Source: a virus
IMG/VR virus record: IMGVR_UViG_3300025030_000021
Location: 1-54,661 of that record
Direction: 5' to 3' (one strand)
DNA length: 54,661 nt
How positions within the stretch are numbered: the stretch's first letter is position 1; every line of letters starts with the position of its first letter. The translations under genes and the position numbers were made by a program. The notes under the pieces are model-generated. The model did not search any database. It worked only from the letters and a program-made list of their open reading frames with translations, and had not been told where the DNA came from. Below are positions 48,930 through 54,661 of this stretch, one piece after another.

Positions 48930-49232
48930 TTACTCGTATTCAGCCGATGTGAGCGCCTGGTGCAACAGCCCCGCTAGCGCGTCCACGAATCCCTCGTTAT
49001 CGTTAAGCTGCCCCTGCTCTGTGTGATATATGCACATGTGGACGAGTTCGTGAATGAACGTGTGCTCAAGGCTACTCTGCGTTATCGGGTGTGAAGGAGA
49101 CGGCGGGACAAGTTTAATCCACTTCGCCTCAAAGCTGCATGACCCGAAGGAATTGCGCTCATAGAACCTCTCGGGGTCCTCTTTTACCTCTACCGTGTGG
49201 CCGAGTAGCTTAAATCTTTTAGGAATCAACAT
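48930..49232 (-). CDS. HExxH metallopeptidase-like protein
   Basis: 100 residues. FIHELVHMCIYHTE holds an HELVH zinc motif with a further acidic helix (NEGFVDALAGLL), as in SprT/ImmA-type zinc peptidases, but the protein is short. Overlaps the HNH gene by 14 bases. Could process a virion or host protein; activity unproven. Confidence 0.7.
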   Translation of the reverse strand: MLIPKRFKLLGHTVEVKEDPERFYERNSFGSCSFEAKWIKLVPPSPSHPITQSSLEHTFIHELVHMCIYHTEQGQLNDNEGFVDALAGLLHQALTSAEYE

Positions 49233-49791
49233 GTTGCGTATCCCTCGTTTTAATTACGGCGGCGCATAATTCAAAGAATCGGTCTTCACTGAAAACGCTT
49301 TCCATCCTATTGATATCTTTATGCACCCATTGTAAGTTTTCCAGAGTGTAACCGGCATCACTGTCTATGCGATCTAGTGATGCGGTGAACTTACGGCTAT
49401 ATGTCCCTTTCGCTTGTATATCCATACCAGAAAGTTTGCATTTATAGCTTTGCTTTCCTAGCAGGTCGGATATATCTTCAATGGTTAAATTATCATCAAA
49501 AGGTATCTTTCTCACTCTTGCAGATTTTTTTATATTCGTCCAATGGCCAAGACCTATATTATCGGTCCCTTCCCACCCCGGATTTCCAGGGCCTCGCTGC
49601 TTAGATATGCACCCGCATGATTTTATTCTCACAAAAGATGATGCCATTACATCTCTAACACTGCCGCAGTGGCATTTAACGACCCATAGCGCATGGTTAT
49701 GTTTGTCTTTATGGGTGCTTCGCCCTAAAGCAGTACATCCATTTACCACCATCCCCGTAATATCCCCGTATCTACGCCTGGTATTTTTCAC
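49219..49791 (-). CDS. HNH homing-type endonuclease, GTG start
   Basis: 190 residues from GTG at 49791, overlapping the previous stop as GTGA. N-terminal Zn-like CHCGSVRDV and CGCISKQR, then the HNH core YKCKLSGM, SLDRIDSDAGYTLENLQWVH and KDINRMES. Typical free-standing phage HNH enzyme, probably a mobile intron-less homing gene inserted next to terS. Confidence 0.85.
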   Translation of the reverse strand: MKNTRRRYGDITGMVVNGCTALGRSTHKDKHNHALWVVKCHCGSVRDVMASSFVRIKSCGCISKQRGPGNPGWEGTDNIGLGHWTNIKKSARVRKIPFDDNLTIEDISDLLGKQSYKCKLSGMDIQAKGTYSRKFTASLDRIDSDAGYTLENLQWVHKDINRMESVFSEDRFFELCAAVIKTRDTQHVDS

Positions 49792-49904
49792 TCGGCTACC
49801 TTCGCGGGCTTCCCCGGCTTCGCCGCTGCCACTAATACCGCCGCGCTTCCGCGCAATACCTGGCTAAGTTGCCCTAGCGCCCAAAGTTCCCCGGTGTTTG
49901 ACAT
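49788..49904 (-). CDS. 38-residue hypothetical protein
   Basis: Short frame MSNTGELWALGQLSQVLRGS..., Ala/Lys-rich end (AAAKPGKPAKVAE), start at 49904. No strong ribosome site but tight GTGA overlap with the HNH gene. Function unknown. Confidence 0.45.
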   Translation of the reverse strand: MSNTGELWALGQLSQVLRGSAAVLVAAAKPGKPAKVAE

Positions 49905-49912
49905 GGTTACAT

Positions 49913-50125
49913 CTATCCCGCTTTCACGCGCTCTTGCCTCCCAAATACAAACCTAACAACTTGCCAAACAATGCGCACCTTGTGTATGAAGGTGGTGTTC
50001 TGCACTCCAACGAAATGGAAATTAGACAGCGATAACCCCTGCACTCCCTCCATATAGATAGCCTGCGGGTTACGCGTGACAATGAGGTTACCCGCAGCAT
50101 CAATACTGTTTCCCACGAAACGCAT
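49913..50125 (-). CDS. Hypothetical protein, first gene after late leader 1
   Basis: 70 residues from ATG at 50125 (MRFVGNSIDAAGNLIV), ribosome site GGGGGGAAAT. C-terminus is hydrophobic-basic (FIHKVRIVWQVVRFVFGRQ), amphipathic. Follows the long structured leader. Function unknown. Confidence 0.6.
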   Translation of the reverse strand: MRFVGNSIDAAGNLIVTRNPQAIYMEGVQGLSLSNFHFVGVQNTTFIHKVRIVWQVVRFVFGRQERVKAG

Positions 50126-50159
50126 ATTTCCCCCTAAGTTAAATCGCGCCCCCACTCCG

Positions 50160-50523
50160 TGGCCTGTTCGCATCACCCGCGATTAGCCTTTATGCCACGC
50201 GAGCGAGGGGGCAAACTATTCCCGTTGACCTAGTTTCCAATACGACCGCACGGGAGAGGTAGTCGCGTAAGGGCTCTTTTTTGGGCAGTGAGCATCTACC
50301 GCCTCCATAAGGAGGTCTTCCAAACCCGATGCCTATAAGCTGAGATTAAGCAGCAGGGCAGAGCGGGAACTCAATAAGGTATCCCGATATTAGCGTCGGG
50401 AGTCGCGCCTTGCTACATAGCCGACCCTTGACCCGTGGGAGCAGGATACTCGACCAGTGGGAGGGCGACACCCCGCAGGAGGGCCGCTGGGCTAGCGTTA
50501 TACGCTATGTTGATTTCTCAACT
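50160..50523 (-). ncRNA. Structured leader RNA of late operon 1
   Basis: About 360 nt without a gene between the promoter at 50530-50558 and the first gene. Stems (plus coordinates): GTTGA/TCAAC with a GAAA tetraloop on the minus strand (50509-50522), TAGCGT/ACGCTA (50493-50507), TCCCGA/TCGGGA (50382-50401), CCTCC/GGAGG with a TTAT loop (50302-50315) inside GCATC/GATGC (50292-50332), CCCGT/ACGGG (50221-50254). Motifs CTCCTGCGG (50473-50481) and CTGGTCGAGTATCC (50444-50457) recur in the other late leader. Confidence 0.6.
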
Positions 50524-50529
50524 TGCCCC

Positions 50530-50579
50530 ACGGTACACTAAAACACCCACTATGTCAAGTGGATTCTTTTCGGAGTTAA
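50530..50579 (-). promoter_or_regulatory. Late operon 1 promoter with palindrome box
   Basis: TTGACA (50558-50553), 17-base spacer, TACCGT (50535-50530) on the minus strand; box TTAACTCCGAAAA (50579-50567) eight bases upstream. The -10 TACCGT and following GTGGG match the promoter at 53044-53072. Confidence 0.72.
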
Positions 50580-50657
50580 GTAAACCGGCGCGTGCATTCC
50601 AGTATGGCGCAAAACCATCCGGCTGCGGCCGAGAAGTTGCGGTTCATTGCCGCTCAT
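50550..50657 (-). CDS. 35-residue hypothetical protein
   Basis: Frame from ATG at 50657, coupled as ATGA to the 17-residue frame; MSGNEPQLLGRSRMVLRHTG... Its 3' end covers the -35 of the next promoter. Weak support. Confidence 0.3.
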   Translation of the reverse strand: MSGNEPQLLGRSRMVLRHTGMHAPVYLTPKRIHLT

Positions 50658-50707
50658 CCCAGATTTACCCCAAACAGCACCATTATTGCCACATCCCATC
50701 CGTCCAT
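50654..50707 (-). CDS. 17-residue peptide
   Basis: MDGWDVAIMVLFGVNLG after a very strong AGGAGGGGATAGT. Hydrophobic. The frame is also open further upstream from a TTG, so this may be the end of a 37-residue protein. Uncertain. Confidence 0.3.
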   Translation of the reverse strand: MDGWDVAIMVLFGVNLG

Positions 50708-50782
50708 ACTATCCCCTCCTAAGTTTGCAACCACAGCGGCTGCGCCGACTCCTGTACTCCGTGCCAATCCTCCGCCGCGCTC

Positions 50783-50917
50783 CTAACGTGTATCGGGGCT
50801 CCACCCTATTCTGCGCTGTGCGGTCTTGCCGCATTTACGGCAAACTCTATGCTCTAAAAAAATATCCCCGAATGTAAACCTCCCGCCCCATGCCGCCCAT
50901 CTGTGCCAGCAAAACAT
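50783..50917 (-). CDS. Small zinc-binding protein
   Basis: 44 residues from ATG at 50917 with AAGGAG nine bases upstream. CWHRW at the start and CRKCGK later (C-x-H...C-x-x-C) form a compact zinc site of a type common in small phage proteins. Follows the phosphoesterase gene. Confidence 0.55.
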   Translation of the reverse strand: MFCWHRWAAWGGRFTFGDIFLEHRVCRKCGKTAQRRIGWSPDTR

Positions 50918-50923
50918 ATCTAT

Positions 50924-52840
50924 CTACTCCTTAAAAAATGGTATCCCGAGCTGGTGAGTGATGAGCTTCGACCCCCACAAAACCTTGCCGTGAATGATCG
51001 GGACGAACTGTAAATGATACTGTTTCCCCTCGTTCTCAAATGTTGCCACTCCCATCCCATGCTGCCAGTTCGCAACATCATCCTCGATGTACTCGGGGCT
51101 AAGGTCGCACCCGCACCCGCCCTCTATCCACACGTAAGAGCCGCCGCGCACTGTGCGGTAAAAGGCTCCACCTCGATGAGTATTCAGAGTTACCGTCACC
51201 TTGCCGTTGCGCCTAACTAGAACCGTGCCGTTATCTACGCTGACACACCAAACCTTGCCGCTATAGTTCTCCACAGTGATATTCTTTTTCCCAACCCTGC
51301 ACATGCTTCTAGTGTTGACCGTCAGCACAAAAGTAGATTGGTTCAAAATTTTGGATGATCTGTATCCGTTCCTAGCAAACATTTCCTGCAAGATGTCTAT
51401 CTCTGATTCCTTATTACTGCATATCTGATAGCTGTTCGCAGCCGATGAATTTTTGCACCCATCAGTTATAGAGTATTCGTCTAGCGCGACACTGACAAGT
51501 TCCGATGTCAAGTTTGCGAACCATGCCGGAAGCTGTTTTACTTGTCCGATTATGTTAGTATATTTTTTTGAGGATTCACAACTGACCCGTATTTTAGTTG
51601 TGCCTTTATCACCTTTTGAGCTTACACTGTAAGTCATCCCGAGTGTGTCCAACAATCCTATGAGGTGCGATATTTTCCTTTCCTTTTTCATGTGCCATCG
51701 TATCGCGTTGCCCTCGTAATGGCCGTCTGTGACAATATTTATAATCAGTCGTACCACGTTTTCATCAAGGTCAATGTTTTGTTCGTTGGGATTTGATTTT
51801 GCGCTGTTGTAGAACAACATTTCCCTGCCTGTGTTTATTATTTCTTGAGCTTCTGCTTCCTTTTGCTTGCCTCGCTTAGTCTCAAAAATAAGCCCGTGCT
51901 TATCGGTTACCATTAGGTCCACGGTTGTAGTCTTAATTTTGTGCAATTGGCGGTAATCGGCGTATTGGTGGAATTCGTTAATTCCGTTCCACTCAAACTG
52001 CCAAGATTTTTTGTTCATGGTGCCAACTTCATCTGCGGCAACTAAATCAAAGCCTTTGACCCACCCGCGCTTAGTCAGTATTTCAGTTTCTTCGTCAAAG
52101 CAATGGCCCGACATGCCGCTAGTCCCTTCCCGCGTATATTCAGCATTTGCGGTATAGGCTGATTGCTGGCGCACTATATGACCATGCTTGAACAGAGCGC
52201 CCTTGTACTGATAGTTTGGAGCGTAGCTGATATTTAACTCTTGGAGCCGGAACAGGTTAGGCAATTCCAGCGCCCTAATGCCATGCAGCGCCGTTGCGTT
52301 GCTCCAGAGGTATCTTTGCAGCCGGTCGGTATGGTTGGATTTCAATAGGCGGATTGTAGCGTCGGGGCAATACCCCCTTAGCCGCTTCATCAACTTAAAC
52401 GTTTCGTCTATCTCGTCCTGCAACTGGTGCGCCCTGGATGGATTCTTGTTGAACTTGGAAAGCGCGTAAAAGTCATGCAGTTCGTGAAGGATGATTTCGT
52501 TCGGTTGGATATGGCGGCAGAATTGGAGTTGGCAGTCAACCGCTTTCGCATCATGGTACGGGACATGCCAGTCATGCAGCGAGACGATGGTGTGATACCC
52601 TGCCACGGCTTCCGGCGCTGTAGAACTTTGCACAATATTTGTTGATTTATCTACAGCCTTCGCCCCCATCTTCGGCACCCACCCCGGCTCCCCCTCCCTC
52701 GGCATCTGGAAGACCATGCGGTTTGCCTTTATCACCCTCTGCGCCATGGAGGTTGTGCAACCTGCGGCCTTCGACAACTTATCTCTGCCAAAGGTGGGAT
52801 TCTGCGCGAATACGGATTCAGCGTGTTGGCGGGGGGTCAT
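50924..52840 (-). CDS. Calcineurin-like metallophosphoesterase precursor with intein
   Basis: 638-residue precursor from ATG at 52840 (ATGA coupling to the upstream stop). N-terminal helix-turn-helix-like part (MTPRQHAESVFAQNPTFGRD). Phosphoesterase motifs: LHDWHVPYHD, NEIILHELHDFYALS, LLKSNHTD and KHGH. The last metal motif SGH|THRGG is split by a 307-residue intein (C247-N553). Removing it gives a 331-residue enzyme. Mre11-like phage phosphoesterases act on DNA ends or RNA; substrate here unknown. It heads late operon 1 upstream of TerS, so it may help DNA processing for packaging. Confidence 0.88.
   Translation of the reverse strand: MTPRQHAESVFAQNPTFGRDKLSKAAGCTTSMAQRVIKANRMVFQMPREGEPGWVPKMGAKAVDKSTNIVQSSTAPEAVAGYHTIVSLHDWHVPYHDAKAVDCQLQFCRHIQPNEIILHELHDFYALSKFNKNPSRAHQLQDEIDETFKLMKRLRGYCPDATIRLLKSNHTDRLQRYLWSNATALHGIRALELPNLFRLQELNISYAPNYQYKGALFKHGHIVRQQSAYTANAEYTREGTSGMSGHCFDEETEILTKRGWVKGFDLVAADEVGTMNKKSWQFEWNGINEFHQYADYRQLHKIKTTTVDLMVTDKHGLIFETKRGKQKEAEAQEIINTGREMLFYNSAKSNPNEQNIDLDENVVRLIINIVTDGHYEGNAIRWHMKKERKISHLIGLLDTLGMTYSVSSKGDKGTTKIRVSCESSKKYTNIIGQVKQLPAWFANLTSELVSVALDEYSITDGCKNSSAANSYQICSNKESEIDILQEMFARNGYRSSKILNQSTFVLTVNTRSMCRVGKKNITVENYSGKVWCVSVDNGTVLVRRNGKVTVTLNTHRGGAFYRTVRGGSYVWIEGGCGCDLSPEYIEDDVANWQHGMGVATFENEGKQYHLQFVPIIHGKVLWGSKLITHQLGIPFFKE
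51182..52102 (-). other. Intein with degenerate LAGLIDADG endonuclease
   Basis: Block A: CFDEETEILTKRGWV (Cys1 nucleophile). Block B: VTDKHGLIFE. Central homing endonuclease with two DOD-like motifs, RLIINIVTDGHYEG and VALDEYSITDGC. Blocks F/G: VWCVSVDNGTVLVRRNG then VTVTLN, next residue Thr. The penultimate residue is Leu, not the usual His, so splicing may rely on a compensating His/Asp in block F or be slow. Insertion lies exactly between the His and Thr of the GHTH metal motif. Confidence 0.88.
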
Positions 52841-53016
52841 GCCCATATCCGGTAGAGAGTGGCACCAATACACCCGACAATAGAAGCAGCGCAAGTTACT
52901 AAAACCAGTATGAGCATTGGCAGATTGAAGTCATCTGATTCGTGTGTCGCGATTATCCGTACCGAAATCAGAAAAAATATAAGTGACGTGAGAAATATTT
53001 TAATTTCCAGATCCAT
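52837..53016 (-). CDS. Small two-helix membrane protein
   Basis: 59 residues after AGGGGGGATT. Two hydrophobic segments (IFLTSLIFFLISVRIIA; LPMLILVLVTCAASIVGCIG) with a short acidic loop. First gene after the promoter at 53044-53072 in late operon 1, so it is the best-placed candidate for a holin by timing, but not by neighbourhood. Confidence 0.6.
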   Translation of the reverse strand: MDLEIKIFLTSLIFFLISVRIIATHESDDFNLPMLILVLVTCAASIVGCIGATLYRIWA

Positions 53017-53043
53017 AATCCCCCCTAGTTAGCTAACGCGCCC

Positions 53044-53091
53044 ACGGTAGCCTAAAAACATTGCAATGTCAAGTAAACTTATCTCAGTCAA
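53044..53091 (-). promoter_or_regulatory. Minus-strand promoter with palindrome box
   Basis: TTGACA (53072-53067), 17-base spacer, TACCGT (53049-53044) on the minus strand; box TTGACTGAGATAA (53091-53079) six bases upstream, just after the stop of the previous gene. Starts the phosphoesterase part of late operon 1. Confidence 0.75.
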
Positions 53092-53092
53092 G

Positions 53093-53407
53093 TCACGGGG
53101 CGAGCCAAGGACGCGATTTGAACTTTGCGTACCATGCGGCCTGCGTGTCCAATATCGCCGCTTCGGGGTCAACCTCCCACCATGCCCATATCATCCGCCC
53201 CTGACTGCCGTGCTGCCGCATGTCGTGGTGGACTCGGCATAAAGGCAATGTTCTCTCGTCGCTGGGGCGCGTTCCTATTCCTCCCTGGCCCTCGGCTTGC
53301 TCGTGATGGGGATCATCGGCAGGGAATTGGCATACGCAGCACGGGAGGGATTTTACATAGTCAAGGTATTTACGGGACCGCCACACTGTCGGCTTCGGGA
53401 ACATCAT
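53093..53407 (-). CDS. DUF968-like HNH nuclease
   Basis: 104 residues from ATG at 53407 (ATGA overlap; a longer Arg-rich extension is a shadow). LPCCVCQFPADDPHHEQAEG, then PLCRVHHDMRQHG is the HNH/DUF968 pattern with Cys zinc pairs and catalytic HH. Such small nucleases help phage recombination or junction resolution. Last gene of the early region before the late operon 1 promoter. Confidence 0.8.
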   Translation of the reverse strand: MMFPKPTVWRSRKYLDYVKSLPCCVCQFPADDPHHEQAEGQGGIGTRPSDERTLPLCRVHHDMRQHGSQGRMIWAWWEVDPEAAILDTQAAWYAKFKSRPWLAP

Positions 53408-53682
53408 GATATCACCCGCCAAAATTCGCAGTTTTCCTTCTTCCGGCCCGGCATGGCGTGCGTGCAGTCGTGGTAATCGCCGGTATCCATAACGCACCCA
53501 TCGGGCGGCTCTCCGGCCATTAGGTCGCAATGGCATCCGAACACTTCCGGCACGAGCAATTTTCTTGCCGCTTGGAGATGTGCGATTAGCGCGTTTAGCC
53601 GCTCTAGCACAAAAACATGTGTGCCAGACCCGCATATAACAACCTCCACCCTGTTATCTTCCAGCAATCTTGGTTCTCTCAT
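53404..53682 (-). CDS. Hypothetical protein with GCHC domain
   Basis: 92 residues; ATGA overlaps on both sides. N-terminal half with LEDNRVEVVICGSGTHVFV and a helix; C-terminal ~45 residues VPEVFGCHCDLMAGEPPDGC ... DC...CEFW are a copy of the C-terminal domain of the gene at 53837-54394. Cys/His-rich, probably metal-binding. Function unknown. Confidence 0.65.
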   Translation of the reverse strand: MREPRLLEDNRVEVVICGSGTHVFVLERLNALIAHLQAARKLLVPEVFGCHCDLMAGEPPDGCVMDTGDYHDCTHAMPGRKKENCEFWRVIS

Positions 53683-53840
53683 TTACTTACCCCCATCGCC
53701 CTAAATAGCTCGTCTATGCCACCCTTCGCCGGATTAGCACACTTCCCGCACATACACACGATGTCATTTCGCAGCTTCGCGTCACGGATCACGCCGAGAT
53801 ACGCGCGGCACTTGTGGCAATATATGGCGCGGTCGCTCAT
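53679..53840 (-). CDS. Small zinc-ribbon protein
   Basis: 53 residues from ATG at 53840, ATGA coupled on both sides. CHKC and CMCGKC pairs form a zinc ribbon. Lies between the two GCHC-domain proteins. Function unknown. Confidence 0.6.
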   Translation of the reverse strand: MSDRAIYCHKCRAYLGVIRDAKLRNDIVCMCGKCANPAKGGIDELFRAMGVSK

Positions 53841-54394
53841 TCATCCCTCACGCTGATGGGTAACCAATACTCGCAATCTTCCCGCTTTTCGCGCGCCCTC
53901 GCTATTTCTATGGCATAGAGACAATCATCCTCTTCATCCGTACCAATTACGCAAGAATCCGCCACCTCACCTGATGCGAGTTCGCAATGGCAACCATACA
54001 CCTCCGGCACCTTGGCGGGCTCCGCATACCGACCCTTGCTACAGCACATGTGATTACCCACCGCGCTCTGGTGTATCCCGTTTTCTACCGGCATACCGGA
54101 GTTGCAACCGTCGCACTGGTTGGCGGGCTCGGATGGAATAGCGGCGAGGATGGCCTTCTCTATACATTCAGCGATCATCCCGCCCTCATACAGCGCCCTA
54201 CCACTGAAAAATTTAACAGCTATCACCCCCGCCGCCCGCATACCGCCCTTGAACGCTTCCGCCCGCGCTCTGGCTATCTCCGCGTCCGCCGCCTGCTGCA
54301 CCTCGTCCCATACCTGCAATAACGCCTTACCCACGCTCACGCTGTCGGGGAAAGCTGTCTGGCTCTGTATCTCCTTGATTCTGTCGCTATTCAT
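53837..54394 (-). CDS. Hypothetical protein with GCHC domain
   Basis: 185 residues. Helical N-terminus (SVGKALLQVWDEVQQAADAE), a Cys/His middle (CDGCNSGM, NHMCCSKG) and a C-terminal VPEVYGCHCELASGEVADSC ... DC...CEYW domain repeated in the gene at 53404-53682. Function unknown; ATGA overlaps with both neighbours. Confidence 0.65.
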   Translation of the reverse strand: MNSDRIKEIQSQTAFPDSVSVGKALLQVWDEVQQAADAEIARARAEAFKGGMRAAGVIAVKFFSGRALYEGGMIAECIEKAILAAIPSEPANQCDGCNSGMPVENGIHQSAVGNHMCCSKGRYAEPAKVPEVYGCHCELASGEVADSCVIGTDEEDDCLYAIEIARAREKREDCEYWLPISVRDE

Positions 54395-54540
54395 TTTGGC
54401 TCCTTAGTGGGCTCATCGTCGGCATCCATCGAGTAAAAGACGCTGCCGCATGTTGCGCACTTCTCCATATCGTAGCCCTGTTCAACATCATCCTCGTTGG
54501 CGCAATACGTCACTGGACATCCACATTTCGGGCAACTCAT
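54391..54540 (-). CDS. Small zinc-ribbon protein spanning the contig junction
   Basis: 49 residues (MSCPKCGCPVTYCANEDD...; CATCG later), start overlapping the stop of the gene at 3-359 once the circle is closed. CPKCGC and CATC make a zinc ribbon. Its first two codons fall in the terminal repeat, so bases 6-1 are the duplicate start. Confidence 0.65.
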   Translation of the reverse strand: MSCPKCGCPVTYCANEDDVEQGYDMEKCATCGSVFYSMDADDEPTKEPK

Positions 54541-54661
54541 GGCCGAACCGCCTCTGCCTTCGGTCCACTACACTCTTCGCAGAGAGTTACCGGAGTAGCC
54601 GGGCCAAATCCGCACCAGTCACAAGAACCGTCGCCAGGATGCGGGACCAGCGATTGGAGGG
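54535..54661. repeat. Terminal direct repeat, right copy
   Basis: Identical to 1-127; contains on the minus strand the 3' part of the gene at 3-359 (54537-54661 here). Counts as duplicate sequence; the unique genome is 54,534 bases. Confidence 0.95.

Noticed and set aside
50160-50523. Group I or group II intron in late leader 1
   Set aside because: No conserved P7/P3 core or domain V pattern was found, and there is no interrupted gene across it.

Overview
The window is one complete temperate, tailed-phage genome (siphovirus-like: long non-contractile tail genes with a tape measure, no sheath). The first 127 bases are repeated exactly at the end (1-127 = 54535-54661), so the contig closes into a circle of 54,534 unique bases, or is a k-mer-sized assembly overlap; genes continue across the junction. 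The host is probably a Gram-negative bacterium: the phage carries a cytoplasmic GH19-like endolysin without signal peptide and proteins with Gram-negative-style lipoboxes and Sec signals. The choice-of-anchor-D-like protein and general gene style would suit a Desulfuromonadales/Geobacter-type host, but that is only an impression.

Layout, following transcription. (1) Lysogeny switch near 15.3-17.4 kb: a minus-strand Cro/BcepMu-gp16-like protein faces a plus-strand XRE repressor, followed by a tyrosine integrase, a probable attP arm-site region, and three small plus-strand genes including a lipoprotein. (2) Early/DNA-metabolism region, minus strand, from 15.3 kb leftward through 1 and across the junction to 53.1 kb: Gp157, an AAA_24/Sak4-like recombinase, a PD-(D/E)XK nuclease, SSB, an orphan DNA methyltransferase, a replication-initiator-like protein, an SF2 helicase, a CHC2 zinc-finger protein and many small Cys-rich proteins, mostly chained by ATGA overlaps. 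(3) Late operon 1, minus strand, 53.0 to 40.2 kb: metallophosphoesterase with an intein, HNH nuclease, HExxH protein, TerS, TerL, DUF4055 portal, two secreted proteins, MuF-like head protein. (4) A plus-strand island of small genes, 37.0-40.1 kb, ending in a probable small RNA and a bidirectional terminator. (5) Late operon 2, minus strand, 36.9 to 18.8 kb: scaffold, P22-like coat, head-tail joining, tail tube, frameshifted tail chaperones, tape measure, tail tip, two tailspikes with a duplicated N-terminal module, endolysin and DUF1353.

The strongest unusual signals are: a 307-residue intein splitting the GH|TH metal motif of the phosphoesterase; a recurring 13-bp palindrome (TTNACTNAGTNAA) placed 6-8 bp upstream of the -35 of most minus-strand promoters; two long (about 350-550 nt), hairpin-rich untranslated leaders, one behind each late promoter, sharing motifs in the same order, which suggests cis-acting RNA control such as antitermination; a short promoter-to-terminator RNA with a predicted pseudoknot in front of the replication genes; a candidate ~200-nt RNA in the plus-strand island; and a classic -1 frameshift (A AAA AAC) making the tail chaperone fusion. 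No tRNA genes or CRISPR arrays were seen by eye, and no holin could be named with confidence. All family assignments are by reading motifs, not database searches.
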